Positions 26,326 through 34,781 of a stretch of 64,000 nt of DNA are shown here, piece after piece (position 1 is the first letter of the stretch; each line of letters opens with the position of its first letter). A program made the translations under genes and the position numbers. The DNA comes from CAVYXK01 sp963708245 (GTDB lineage: Bacteria > Pseudomonadota > Alphaproteobacteria > Acetobacterales > Acetobacteraceae): NCBI GenBank assembly GCA_963708245.1, contig OY970201.1:4278001-4342000 (forward strand). The letters run 5' to 3'. A model generated the notes under the pieces. That model saw only the letters and a list, made by a program, of their open reading frames with translations. It was not told the origin of the DNA and did not search any database.

Positions 26326-26355
26326 TTGACAGTCCCGGCCAAGCCCCCATACGCT
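26326..26355 (+). promoter_or_regulatory. Sigma70-like promoter of the fluoride-controlled operon
   Basis: A perfect -35 TTGACA (26326-26331) is followed after 18 bp by TACGCT (26350-26355), a fair -10. The predicted transcription start, about 26361-26363, falls exactly at the first base of the riboswitch aptamer, which supports both calls. Confidence 0.65.
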
Positions 26356-26363
26356 CACACGAC

Positions 26364-26412
26364 TGGCGATGGAGTCCGCCATTAACCGCCCTCAGGGCTA
26401 ATGACTCCTCCT
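26364..26412 (+). ncRNA. Fluoride riboswitch aptamer (crcB motif)
   Basis: All elements of the fluoride riboswitch are present. Stem TGGCG/CGCCA: 26364-26368 with 26377-26381, closing the conserved GATGG-containing loop. Conserved ATTAAC: 26381-26386. Hairpin GCCC-TCA-GGGC: 26388-26398. Conserved TAATGACTCCT: 26399-26409. Long-range helix GGAGTC (26371-26376) with GACTCC (26403-26408). The whole aligns base for base with the known bacterial aptamer core. It senses free fluoride ion (with Mg). Its operon includes the fluoride channel gene crcB, 7.5 kb downstream. Confidence 0.94.
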
Positions 26413-26440
26413 GGACCTCTTAGGGGACGACAGGAGGAGT
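26404..26440 (+). promoter_or_regulatory. Riboswitch expression platform: hairpin that hides a Shine-Dalgarno sequence
   Basis: ACTCCTCCTG (26404-26413), which contains the 3' strand of the aptamer helix, is a perfect 10-bp complement of CAGGAGGAGT (26431-26440). The right arm holds the SD AGGAGG (26432-26437) of the leader ORF starting at 26443. Without fluoride this hairpin should form and block ribosomes; fluoride-bound aptamer keeps 26403-26408 paired and frees the SD. No T tract follows, so control is predicted to be translational. Confidence 0.8.
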
Positions 26441-26442
26441 TT

Positions 26443-26535
26443 GTGGTTGAGCTGCCTGGCCCTGCCGATACGCCCGGAGCACTGTCCGACCTACCCTCTT
26501 TCGGCTGCCGACACTGTGTCCCGGTGACCGCGTGA
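26443..26535 (+). CDS. Leader ORF, 30 residues, coupled to hyfC
   Basis: GTG at 26443, five bases after a perfect AGGAGG, opens a 30-codon frame that ends at TGA 26533-26535, overlapping the GTG start of hyfC (26532) in the arrangement GTGA. The peptide starts MVELPGPADTP and contains FGCRHCVP with a CxxC pair. hyfC has no SD of its own, so its translation probably depends on ribosomes finishing this ORF. Whether the peptide itself does anything is unknown. Confidence 0.65.
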   Translation: MVELPGPADTPGALSDLPSFGCRHCVPVTA

Positions 26536-27479
26536 ACATGCGCGACATCGTGCTGCAGATTGCTCAGGTGCTGGCGGTCCTGTCGTTGGCGCCTCTCGTG
26601 CAAGGGATCATTGTGCAGTTCGAGGAGCGGGTTCAGCGCGCTCAAGGTCCCGGGATATTTCAGCCCTATCGGGATCTGTGGAAGCTCTTCCACAAGCAAT
26701 TGGTTGTCCCGGAAACAGCATCATGGGTTTACTGGACGGCACCCGTCGTGGCCTTCACCGCCATGCTGACGGTGCCGATCCTGATCCCCGTGCTGACCAA
26801 TTTCCCACTGCCGCTCTCCGACATGGGCGACATCCTGGGGGGCGGCCTGATCCTGACGCTCGGCTCGTTCATGATCACGCTCGCCGGACTGGACACCGCC
26901 AGCGCCTATGGCGGCATCGGATCCAGCCGCGCCGTCATGGTCGCCATCCTTGCAGAGCCAACGCTGATATTGGTGTTCGTCGGCATCACGCTGCTCGCCA
27001 AAGCAATGCTGCCATTCGTAGTCAATCATCTGCTGGTCGCCCAGCCCGCAGTGTACTGGAGTCCGGCGCATCTCTTTCTCGTCGCTGCGTTCTTCGTGCT
27101 GCTGTTGGTCGAGACAGATCGCCTGCCGATCCATTCGCCCACGCATATCGAAGTCTACATGATCGATGAGGGCAGGATCCTGGAATATTCGGGACCACTG
27201 CTGGCGCTGTTGCGCTGGGCTTCAATGATGAAGCAGTTCATTCTCTATACAATCTTCTGCAACGTGCTGCTGCTGCCCTGGGGCCTCTCCTATCGTGGCA
27301 CCGCTCTTGGCGTGCTCGGCAGCACGCTCGCGCTGCTGGGTAAGTTCGTCCTGGTAGCCTGCGCCGTGGTCGTGGTCGATACCACCCAGTCGCGGCTCCG
27401 GTTCTACCGGTATCAGGAACCGCTAGCGGCCTCGTTCCTGCTTGCCGTCCTCGCCATCATCAGCACCCAGTTGGACTGA
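26532..27479 (+). CDS. hyfC: Hydrogenase-4/formate hydrogenlyase-like membrane subunit HyfC (NuoH-like)
   Basis: 315 residues, about eight membrane helices. It is homologous to HycD/HyfC and to NuoH of complex I, the subunit that joins the soluble redox arm to the membrane arm. Typical segments are RVQRAQGPGIFQPYRDLWKL near the N-terminus, LAGLDTASAYGGIGSSRAVM and LLLVETDRLPIHSPTHIEVY with the acidic residues of the loop. The start is GTG 26532 (coupled) or ATG 26538. First of six hyf-like genes. Confidence 0.9.
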   Translation: MNMRDIVLQIAQVLAVLSLAPLVQGIIVQFEERVQRAQGPGIFQPYRDLWKLFHKQLVVPETASWVYWTAPVVAFTAMLTVPILIPVLTNFPLPLSDMGDILGGGLILTLGSFMITLAGLDTASAYGGIGSSRAVMVAILAEPTLILVFVGITLLAKAMLPFVVNHLLVAQPAVYWSPAHLFLVAAFFVLLLVETDRLPIHSPTHIEVYMIDEGRILEYSGPLLALLRWASMMKQFILYTIFCNVLLLPWGLSYRGTALGVLGSTLALLGKFVLVACAVVVVDTTQSRLRFYRYQEPLAASFLLAVLAIISTQLD

Positions 27480-27481
27480 CC

Positions 27482-28162
27482 ATGCTGAGCGCGCATCTGA
27501 ACCCTCTCGCCGCCTCCCTGTTCAGCCTGATCGCAATCGCGAGTCTACTGCTGGCGTTCGTGATGCTCGGCTCGCGTTGGCTGCGTCACTACCTCTACGC
27601 ATTTGCTGCGGAATCATGGTTGATCGGCATCCTGTCGGCGGCGGTCGGCTTCTACGGCAATTATCCCGAGCTGTACCTGATCGCGATCCTTACCTTCGTC
27701 TTTCGTGGCGGCCTGCTGCCGTATCTAATCCTTCGGATCATACGGCGGCTGCGTGTATCGCGCGAAGTCCACGAAATCTTGCAGCCGAGCTCCGGCGTGG
27801 TGATAGGCGCATTGGCCGTCATATTCGCGCTGGTTGTTTCATACCGGATCGGCACGCAGCTCGGCATGGGCGGAACCGTCGTGGTGCTGGCGTTGACCGT
27901 CATGCTCTCGATGAAGCTCCTGGGCTTCCTCATGCTGGCGGTCCGCCACGAGGCTCTGAGCCACATCCTCGGTCTCCTGGTGCTGGAGAACGGCATCTTC
28001 CTGGGTGCACAAATCCTGGTCCCGGGCATGCCGCTGCTGATCGAGATCGTCATTCTGTTCGACTTGCTGATCGCCGTGGCCTGTTTCGGCCTGCTGGTGC
28101 AGTACCTGGTCACGCATGTAGGGACGACGAGCAGTCTCGAGCTTCGAAGGTTGGTGGGCTAG
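27482..28162 (+). CDS. hyfE: Hydrogenase-4-like membrane subunit HyfE
   Basis: 226 residues, about six to seven hydrophobic helices, homologous to HyfE (a NuoK-like membrane subunit with extra helices). GGLLPYLILRIIRRLRVSRE, MLSMKLLGFLMLAVRHEALS and HILGLLVLENGIFLGAQIL are recognisable; the Glu in LVLENGIF corresponds to the conserved proton-path Glu of NuoK-like subunits. It sits 2 bp after hyfC and one base before hyfF. Confidence 0.88.
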   Translation: MLSAHLNPLAASLFSLIAIASLLLAFVMLGSRWLRHYLYAFAAESWLIGILSAAVGFYGNYPELYLIAILTFVFRGGLLPYLILRIIRRLRVSREVHEILQPSSGVVIGALAVIFALVVSYRIGTQLGMGGTVVVLALTVMLSMKLLGFLMLAVRHEALSHILGLLVLENGIFLGAQILVPGMPLLIEIVILFDLLIAVACFGLLVQYLVTHVGTTSSLELRRLVG

Positions 28163-29644
28163 ATGGCCGGTGCGTTGCTGCTTGCCATCGTGCTGGCGCC
28201 CGCTTCAGCGATCGTGCTGATCGTGCTGATTCGGCGACCTTGGGCTTCGGCTTGGCTGAACCTGGTCGCCAGCGTGGTTGCGTTCGCCGCGGCCGCAGCC
28301 CTTCCCAGCCTGACAGGGTCGCAGGCGCATATGTACTGGTCGGGCTACATCATGATCGACGCGCTCGGCGCTTGGGTCATCCTGTGCGCTGCGATCGTCT
28401 ATCTGCTCGCTTCGATCTATGCCGTCGGATACATGCGGCTGCTCAATCAGGAAGAGCGCCTTCCAATCTTCTATGCCCTATTTGCCGGATTTGCCCTGAC
28501 GACTTTGCTCGGGCCGATGATGAACAATGCCGGCCTCTATTGGATCGCCATCGAGCTGACGACGCTGGTGAGCACCTTCCTGGTTGCGTTCGAGCAAGCG
28601 GCCGAGAGCATTGAGGCGGCGTGGAAATACATCATCGTCGTCTCCGGGGGCATCAGCCTGGCACTGCTCGGCACCGTGCTGTTCTACTGGAGCGGCAGCC
28701 TGGTGATCGGACCGACCTACGAGATGACCTGGGCCGCCTTGCGCGGCGCCGCGCCGCACATGAATACCACGCTGGTGACGCTCGCGTTCCTGCTGGTGCT
28801 GATCGGCTACGGGACCAAGGCGGGGCTCGCGCCGATGCATACCTGGCTGCCCGACGCGCATAGCGAGGGTCCGACGCCGGTCTCGGCGTTGCTGTCCGGT
28901 GCATTGCTCAATACGGCGATGATCGGGATCATCCGCTACCTTGCCGTCGTGGATGCCGCCGGAGCCGGAGCGCTCCCTCGTATCACACTGGTTGCGCTCG
29001 GCATTGTCTCCCTTGTCGTCGCCACACTCTTCATCGTGAGGCAAGAAGGTATCAAGCGCCTGATGGCCTATTCGAGCGTGGAGCACATGGGCGTAATTGC
29101 GCTCGGCGTCGGATTTGGCGGCGTGCTCGGCATTGCCGGTGCACTCTATCACATGATCAATCACTCATTGAACAAATCGCTCATGTTCTTCGGCGCCGGC
29201 AGCATGATGCGCAACTACGGGACCAAGGAGATAGGCAGCATTCATCTGGTGGGTCGGCGCTTTCCTGTTGTCGGCGCGCTATGGTTAGCCGGCGCGGTCG
29301 CCATCACCGGTGCGCCACCGTTCGGCTTGTTTGCCAGCGAGCTGACGATCCTGCGGGCTGGCCTGGAAACCAGTGCCGGCTGGGCATCGTTTGTCATGGC
29401 CGCTCTGCTGATCGTGATCTTCATCGCTTTCCTGAATCACTTCCGGATCATGTATTATGAGACGCCGGAGCACGATAATCGGGTGCAGGCAGGTATCAGC
29501 GCATGGTGCGCATTGCCGATGTGGTTCGCTCTGCTGCCACTTCTTGGTCTAGGTCTTTGGTGGCCTGAGGCGATCTGGAGATATTTCGGCACCATCGCGC
29601 ACGTGTTGGGCAACGGTGCTCTGGTCGGGGCGAGCGCGCCATGA
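28163..29644 (+). CDS. hyfF: Hydrogenase-4-like antiporter subunit HyfF (NuoN/NuoM-like)
   Basis: 493 residues, about 14 membrane helices with the Mrp/NuoLMN proton-pump core. The conserved Glu-containing helix is ALYWIAIELTTLVSTFLVAF-like (GLYWIAIELTTLVST). The Lys/His elements are GYGTKAGLAPMHTWLPDAHS and the later RLMAYSSVEHMGVIALGVGF and MINHSLNKSLMFFGAGSM. It should translocate H+ or Na+ when the complex turns over. The stop overlaps the hyfG start by ATGA. Confidence 0.93.
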   Translation: MAGALLLAIVLAPASAIVLIVLIRRPWASAWLNLVASVVAFAAAAALPSLTGSQAHMYWSGYIMIDALGAWVILCAAIVYLLASIYAVGYMRLLNQEERLPIFYALFAGFALTTLLGPMMNNAGLYWIAIELTTLVSTFLVAFEQAAESIEAAWKYIIVVSGGISLALLGTVLFYWSGSLVIGPTYEMTWAALRGAAPHMNTTLVTLAFLLVLIGYGTKAGLAPMHTWLPDAHSEGPTPVSALLSGALLNTAMIGIIRYLAVVDAAGAGALPRITLVALGIVSLVVATLFIVRQEGIKRLMAYSSVEHMGVIALGVGFGGVLGIAGALYHMINHSLNKSLMFFGAGSMMRNYGTKEIGSIHLVGRRFPVVGALWLAGAVAITGAPPFGLFASELTILRAGLETSAGWASFVMAALLIVIFIAFLNHFRIMYYETPEHDNRVQAGISAWCALPMWFALLPLLGLGLWWPEAIWRYFGTIAHVLGNGALVGASAP

Positions 29645-31125
29645 AGGGAACCGATACGAGGCAGCTTCGCCTCGAAGAGTTGCCGGCGGCGGCACGGCAT
29701 CTGCTTGAGACCGGCGCACGCATGCGAATGGCATACGCCGTCGTTGCAGATGGCGGTCATCTGGAATTGCGTTATCTCGTCACGCCGGCCGAGCCGGGGC
29801 CGTTCATTCTGTGGCGATGCGAGGTCATCGGCGATCCGCCGAGCCTTGCCGAGATCTGGCCGTTACTGGGCTGGTACGAGCGCGAGATCATGGATCTGTA
29901 CGGGATCCGGTTTCGCGGGCACCCGGAGCCGAACCAATTCATTCTGCACAACGATATCGCACCGCCGCTGGCACCGGTAGGGCCAGAGCACACTCGGCCA
30001 AGGCCTCTGCCCGCGGCTAATGGCCCGAGATTCCTGCCGGAGATAATGGCGCCGGATGTGCAAACTCTGCCGTTCGGGCCCGTCAGGGCCGACGTGCTGG
30101 AATCCGCCGAGTTCACCTTCCTCTATATCGGCGAGCAGATCCTGCATTACCAACCGCATCTCTTCTACAAGCACCGCGGGATGGAGCAGCGCTTCGAAGG
30201 GCTTGATCCCACCCAAGGGGTGGTGCTGGCGGAGCGGGTCTCAGGCGTCGGCAGCGTTGCCCACGCACTGGCCTTCTGTCAGGCGGTCGAGGTTGCCTGC
30301 GACTGTGTCGTGCCGACGCGCGCCTTATGGTTGCGCGTGCTGCTTGCCGAATTGGAGCGGCTTTACAATCATCTGCATTATCTCGGTCATCTCTGCAACA
30401 CGACCACGCTGAAGGTCGGTGAGGCACAAGGTAAGCTTCTTGAAGAAACGGCAAAGCAGATCAATACGCGGTTGACCGGCAGCCGCTTCCTGCGAAGCCT
30501 CCTTATCCCCGGCGGGTTGCGTCGGGATCTTCGGCCGGTCGGCTGGCTTCGCGAGGCGCTGGAATCGCTGCGGGCGGAGATCACGCGCTACGTGCAGCAT
30601 CTCGAAGCGTCGGAAAGCCACCTCGACCGCCTGATCACGACCGGTGTGCTGACCAGCCGAGTGGCGTTCGACCAAGGCGCGACCGGCCCGATACAGCGCG
30701 CGTCCAACACCGACCGCGATCTGCGACGCGACCACCCCTATGCGGCCTACGCCGAATTGCCGCTCACTGTGCCGGTGCGGCCCGAGGGCGACGCGTATGC
30801 CCGCGCGCGGGTTCGCATCGATGAGATCGACACCAGCATCGCGCTCATGCAGCGCGTTCTGCTGCTGTTGCAGGACGGTGAGATACGGGCGCCGTGTCCG
30901 ACCGCGCCAAGCGCCGAGGGCCTGGGTTGGGCCGAATCGCCGCGCGGCTCCTTATACTATGCAGTGCATTTCGACCGTGCCGGACGCCTGGCACGGGTGA
31001 AGATCAAGTCGCCGTCATTCTCGAACTGGAGGGTTTTTCCTTTCACTGTTCACGAAACCAACATGATGGATTACGCTATCAACGAGGCGAGCTTCGGCCT
31101 CACGATCGCTGGCTGCGCTCGTTAG
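29641..31125 (+). CDS. hyfG: Hydrogenase-4-like large subunit HyfG lacking NiFe ligands
   Basis: 494 residues. N-terminal 160 residues are NuoC-like (LGWYEREIMDLYGIRFRGHP); the rest is NuoD/[NiFe] large-subunit-like (FLYIGEQILHYQPHLFYKHR, AELERLYNHLHYLGHLC). The N-terminal RxCGxC motif that binds Ni and Fe is replaced by RVSGVG (199-204: Ser201, Gly204). The C-terminal DPCxxC is replaced near SFGLTIAGC (484-492), with no Cys pair. All four metal ligands are therefore missing, so hydrogen chemistry is unlikely. The protein otherwise looks intact and of normal length. Confidence 0.92.
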   Translation: MKGTDTRQLRLEELPAAARHLLETGARMRMAYAVVADGGHLELRYLVTPAEPGPFILWRCEVIGDPPSLAEIWPLLGWYEREIMDLYGIRFRGHPEPNQFILHNDIAPPLAPVGPEHTRPRPLPAANGPRFLPEIMAPDVQTLPFGPVRADVLESAEFTFLYIGEQILHYQPHLFYKHRGMEQRFEGLDPTQGVVLAERVSGVGSVAHALAFCQAVEVACDCVVPTRALWLRVLLAELERLYNHLHYLGHLCNTTTLKVGEAQGKLLEETAKQINTRLTGSRFLRSLLIPGGLRRDLRPVGWLREALESLRAEITRYVQHLEASESHLDRLITTGVLTSRVAFDQGATGPIQRASNTDRDLRRDHPYAAYAELPLTVPVRPEGDAYARARVRIDEIDTSIALMQRVLLLLQDGEIRAPCPTAPSAEGLGWAESPRGSLYYAVHFDRAGRLARVKIKSPSFSNWRVFPFTVHETNMMDYAINEASFGLTIAGCAR

Positions 31126-31134
31126 GAGCGGGCG

Positions 31135-31923
31135 ATGGCATTCTGGACGCTGATCGGGCTGGCCAAGGGCAAGGCGACCACGGGCTGGCCGGAACACGGC
31201 GACGATGGCCAGAAGGGACTGCTGGGTATGCCGCGCTACAAGCCGGATTTATGCGCCGAGGATTGCGACGCGTGTGCCGCCATCTGCCCGACGAAGGCGC
31301 TGACGGCGCGCCCCGGCGGCGGTCTCGACGTCGATTATGGATGCTGTGTCGTTTGCCAACTTTGCACGGAAGTCTGCCCGACCGGCGCACTGAGCCCATC
31401 ATCTGATTGGGCATTCGGAGCGCGCCATCGGGAGGACCTGCGTTGGGCCGAAGCCGCTGCGGGCGCGGCGCGGGCACGCGCGCCGGAGCTCGCCGGCTTT
31501 CGCCGCAGCCTGCATATCCGGCATGTCGATGCGGGCTCCTGCAACGGCTGCGAATCCGAACTGCAGGCGTTGAACAATCCTTTCTACAACCTGCATCGGC
31601 TTGGGATTTTTTTCACGCCGTCGCCACGCTTTGCCGATCTGCTGTTGGTCACTGGCCCAGTCACCCGCGCGATGGAAGAACCGCTGCGCACGACGTACGA
31701 CGCCATGCCGCAGCCCCGCTGGGTCATGGCAATCGGTACCTGCGCGGTCTCAGGCGGCATCGCCGAAGGCGGCTACGCTTGCGGCCACGGTCTTGAGGAG
31801 ATCCTACCGGTCGATGTGTACCTGCCTGGATGCCCCCCCAATCCGGCGGCCATCATCGAGGCTCTGCTGATGTTGCTGGACCGTATGCCGCAGCGGGTGA
31901 AAGGGGGACGCATTGGCGAATGA
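31135..31923 (+). CDS. Fused ferredoxin (HyfH) and NuoB-like small subunit (HyfI)
   Basis: 262 residues joining two subunits that are separate in E. coli hydrogenase 4. Residues 35-90 are a two-cluster ferredoxin: Cys40, 44, 47, 51 and Cys71, 74, 77, 81 (first spacing Cx3C instead of Cx2C). Residues 125-250 are the NuoB/HyfI-like small subunit with CNGCE (136/139), GTCAVSGG (Cys203) and PGCPPNP (Cys233), the full ligand set of the proximal [4Fe-4S] cluster. So the electron path is kept although the NiFe site of HyfG is lost. AGGAG lies 7 nt before the ATG. Confidence 0.92.
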   Translation: MAFWTLIGLAKGKATTGWPEHGDDGQKGLLGMPRYKPDLCAEDCDACAAICPTKALTARPGGGLDVDYGCCVVCQLCTEVCPTGALSPSSDWAFGARHREDLRWAEAAAGAARARAPELAGFRRSLHIRHVDAGSCNGCESELQALNNPFYNLHRLGIFFTPSPRFADLLLVTGPVTRAMEEPLRTTYDAMPQPRWVMAIGTCAVSGGIAEGGYACGHGLEEILPVDVYLPGCPPNPAAIIEALLMLLDRMPQRVKGGRIGE

Positions 31924-33898
31924 CCTGCTGGCCGCGGCCGTCCTGCTGTGGATCGTCGGCGGCATACTCGCGCTTGTCGGCCGGCCGCTCGGGCTGGTGC
32001 GTGTTCTGCTCGGCCTGGGCGGGCTGGTAGCGATCGTTGCTGCCGTCATCACCCTGCCGGCCGGTACCGCTCTCGTTGGCGTTCCGCTGCGCATGGCGAG
32101 CGAGACAGCGCGCTTTCGTATGGCGCCCGAGGCCCTCTGGCTGATGGGGTTCGGTTTGGTTCCCGCGGTTCTCGCCTGCCTGCTGGCGACACCGTCGGAC
32201 CAGGGCCGCGCCGGTTGGTTGTTCGGGGCTGCATGCAGCCTGCTCGGCGCGCTCGGCGTTTTCGGTGTACAGCATGCCGGCTTCTTCCTGCTTGCCTGGG
32301 AGGTGATGGGCCTTGGCGGAGCGGTCATGCTGCTGAGTGACCGACTCGCCCGCGCGCCCGGCCTGCCTGTCTTGTTCATGCTGGGCATGCTGGAAGTCGG
32401 CACCGTTGCCCTTCTGGTTGCGTTCATCTTGCTGGCGCTGCCGGCGCAGAGCCTGTCGTTCGAGGATTTCGATCTAGTCGGGGCAGCACTGTCGGTTCCG
32501 GTGCAGATCATCATCGGCGTGCTGCTGGTGATCGGCTTCGGCGCCAAGCTGGGACTACTGCCATTTTACGAGTGGTTTCCGAGCGCCTATGGGGCCGGCA
32601 GCGGGGCAACCGGCGCCCTGCTGTCCGGCGTCATCTTGAACGCCGCCTTCTTCGGCCTCAGTCGTAGCCTGCTGAGTTGGCTTCCGGGCGTGGGGCCGGA
32701 CGGCGCCTACGGGCTTGGCATTTTTGTCGTTGTGATCGGGGTCCTCAGCGCTATTCTTGCCGTGCTGTACGCGTTCCAGCAGGAGGACTGGCGTTGCCTT
32801 CTTAGCTTCTCCTCCGCCGAGAATGCCGCCATTGCCGTGACCGCGCTGGGCGCGGCGATCCTGTTCCGCGAAAGGCATCTGGCCAGTCTGGCCGGGCTCG
32901 CCTGGACCGTGGCCCTGTTGCATCTCGCCGGGCATGCGCTGGCGAAGGGCTGCCTGTTTCTAACTGCCGACGGCGTTTTCATGGCAACGGGTAGCTATCT
33001 TATTCGGCACACGCTGCTGGCCAGGCGCACCACCTGGGTCTTCGGGGTGGGGGCCCTGTTCGCCGCAATGAGCCTCGCCGCGATGCCGCCGCAAGCCGGT
33101 TTTGTCAGCGAGTGGTACGTGTTCCAGACCGTCTTCCAGGGCTTCCATCTGCCGGATCTGGCCGGCCGGCTCGTGCTGGCGTTGGCCGGCGCCGGCCTTG
33201 CGCTGACGGCTGCGGTGGCACTTGCAACTTTTATCAAGGTCTTCGGCATCGGCTTGCTCGGCGGTGGAAGTCGCGACGCCGGCCGGGTGCCGCCGGGAAC
33301 GATCAGCGCGGTCGGGTTGCTCGGCGCTTTGGTGCTGGCGCTCGCAGTCGGGATGCCGGCTTGGCTCTCATCGCTGGTGGGTGCGACGGTGATGCAGTTC
33401 GGCGCCGACAGCGCCAGCCTGATGCACGATGGCTTGCTGCTTGTGCCGCTGACGGCAAGGTTCGCTTTCATTTCGCCGAGCCTGCTGGTTATCGTGATGC
33501 CGCTGCTCGCCCTGCTGCCTGTCGTGCTTCTTCTCGCCAGCCGCAGGTTTGCTGTGCGTCGCGTCCCGATCTGGTACGGCGGCATGCAACATCCCATCGG
33601 GCGCACGGCCACAACCGCGCTCACGTTCTCCAACGCGCTCCGCACGTTCTACAGTTTCATCTATCGCCCGACAGCCGAGACCACGCGGGAATCCGCGCTG
33701 CGCGAATATTTCGTGACCCGCCTGGAGTTCAATCACGAAGTCGCCCCCGTGTTCGGGCCGTACCTGTTCGCGCCGGCAGTCCGCCTGGTCCGTGCCGCGG
33801 CCGACCGGCTGCGCGTTCTGCAGTCCGGACATCTCAACTTCTATCTTGGTCTGATCGGTTTGCTGCTGGTAATCATTCTCGGATTGGTCTTGTTGTAA
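31913..33898 (+). CDS. hyfB: Hydrogenase-4-like antiporter subunit HyfB (NuoL/NuoM-like)
   Basis: 661 residues, about 16 membrane helices. Proton-pump core marks are AGFFLLAWEVMGLGGAVML (conserved Glu), GFGAKLGLLPFYEWFPSAYG (Lys and Pro), LSFSSAENAAIAVTALGAAI, and LLHLAGHALAKGCLFLTADG. The C-terminal extension includes the HyfB-type RRVPIWYGGMQHPIGRTATT segment. Start is TTG 31913, five bases after AAGGGGGA, overlapping the previous gene. This is the second ion-translocating subunit, placed last and not first as in hyf of E. coli. Confidence 0.92.
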   Translation: MANDLLAAAVLLWIVGGILALVGRPLGLVRVLLGLGGLVAIVAAVITLPAGTALVGVPLRMASETARFRMAPEALWLMGFGLVPAVLACLLATPSDQGRAGWLFGAACSLLGALGVFGVQHAGFFLLAWEVMGLGGAVMLLSDRLARAPGLPVLFMLGMLEVGTVALLVAFILLALPAQSLSFEDFDLVGAALSVPVQIIIGVLLVIGFGAKLGLLPFYEWFPSAYGAGSGATGALLSGVILNAAFFGLSRSLLSWLPGVGPDGAYGLGIFVVVIGVLSAILAVLYAFQQEDWRCLLSFSSAENAAIAVTALGAAILFRERHLASLAGLAWTVALLHLAGHALAKGCLFLTADGVFMATGSYLIRHTLLARRTTWVFGVGALFAAMSLAAMPPQAGFVSEWYVFQTVFQGFHLPDLAGRLVLALAGAGLALTAAVALATFIKVFGIGLLGGGSRDAGRVPPGTISAVGLLGALVLALAVGMPAWLSSLVGATVMQFGADSASLMHDGLLLVPLTARFAFISPSLLVIVMPLLALLPVVLLLASRRFAVRRVPIWYGGMQHPIGRTATTALTFSNALRTFYSFIYRPTAETTRESALREYFVTRLEFNHEVAPVFGPYLFAPAVRLVRAAADRLRVLQSGHLNFYLGLIGLLLVIILGLVLL

Positions 33899-33901
33899 GC
33901 G

Positions 33902-34300
33902 ATGCCTGAAAGGTGGCGCCGGCGCGTGTTGACGTATTTGGCCATTGCCGTCGGCGGCACCCTAGGCTGCTGGGCGCGCTATGGGATGACCAACCTGGTG
34001 CAGGTCGTCTATGGCCGCGACTTCCCCTACGCGACGCTCAGTATCAACCTGCTGGGCTCGTTTCTCATGGGCTTTCTGTTCTTCGAGACGCTGGAACGTC
34101 TGACCATCTCGCCCGCCCTGCGCACCGGCATCCTGACGGGCGTGCTGGGTGGTTACACGACGTTCTCGACGTTCGAGATGGAAACGCTGCTGATGGTGGA
34201 GCAGGGGGAAGCATGGAAGGCGATCCTTTATATTTTGTTGTCGGTGGGGCTGGGATTCCTGTGCGCATTCGGAGGCGCCTACATCGCACGTAACCTGTAG
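33902..34300 (+). CDS. crcB: Fluoride-specific ion channel CrcB/Fluc
   Basis: 132 residues, four membrane helices, normal for a Fluc monomer that works as an antiparallel dimer. Conserved segments: AVGGTLGCWARYGM, SINLLGSFLMGFLFF (the Asn of the pore) and GVLGGYTTFSTFEMETL (Phe box and Na site). It exports fluoride down its gradient through the inner membrane. It lies 3 bp after hyfB. Together with the upstream riboswitch it identifies the whole operon as fluoride responsive. Confidence 0.96.
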   Translation: MPERWRRRVLTYLAIAVGGTLGCWARYGMTNLVQVVYGRDFPYATLSINLLGSFLMGFLFFETLERLTISPALRTGILTGVLGGYTTFSTFEMETLLMVEQGEAWKAILYILLSVGLGFLCAFGGAYIARNL

Positions 34301-34311
34301 GAAGGGCGGCT

Positions 34312-34665
34312 ATGGATAATGAGGTGATGGTGGTTCGCATCTACCTGCGAGAGACCGAGCACGGGCGTCGCAAGAACCTCATGCAGGAAATCCTCAACAT
34401 CCTGCATGATCAACAGCGCGTGCAAGGCGTGGTGGTTTTCCGCGGCATCGCCGGGCTCGGCGAGAGCGGGGAAGTCCATGCTGCCGACTTGCTGCGGTTG
34501 AATGTCGATCTCCCGCTCGTCGTCGAATTCTTTGACAAGCCAAACGTTGCCGAGGCGGCCCTGCGGCTGTTGGACGGGCTGGTTCCGCCCGGGCATGTCC
34601 TGACCTGGCGTGCGTTCCAGCACGCGCCGGCGAGCTCCGGCCCTCACCGTCGTGGGCGGGCTTGA
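34312..34665 (+). CDS. DUF190 family protein
   Basis: 117 residues. The N-terminal VVRIYLRETEHGRRKNLMQE, then QGVVVFRGIAGLGESGEVHA and NVDLPLVVEFFDKP, matches DUF190, a small PII-like cytoplasmic family often found beside crcB. Function unknown; a regulatory role for the channel is often supposed. GGAAGGGCGG precedes the ATG. Confidence 0.9.
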   Translation: MDNEVMVVRIYLRETEHGRRKNLMQEILNILHDQQRVQGVVVFRGIAGLGESGEVHAADLLRLNVDLPLVVEFFDKPNVAEAALRLLDGLVPPGHVLTWRAFQHAPASSGPHRRGRA

Positions 34666-34781
34666 CCAATCGTCCGGTATCCGACAAGCAGAACGCTGCG
34701 AGCCGGCCCGGGCTCAGAAAATACGGTTGTTCCGAGTGGCTCCTCGGGTCTCTTAAGGGGCGAGGCTTAGGGAGACCTCCC

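Noticed and set aside
29641..31125. Functional [NiFe] hydrogenase producing or using hydrogen
   Set aside because: All four cysteine ligands are replaced and no maturation genes are seen, so only the architecture is hydrogenase-like.
34747..34777. Second riboswitch or terminator (GGTCTC...GAGACC) before the HAD gene
   Set aside because: Only a 6-bp inverted repeat with a 19-nt loop; it lacks the conserved fluoride aptamer bases.
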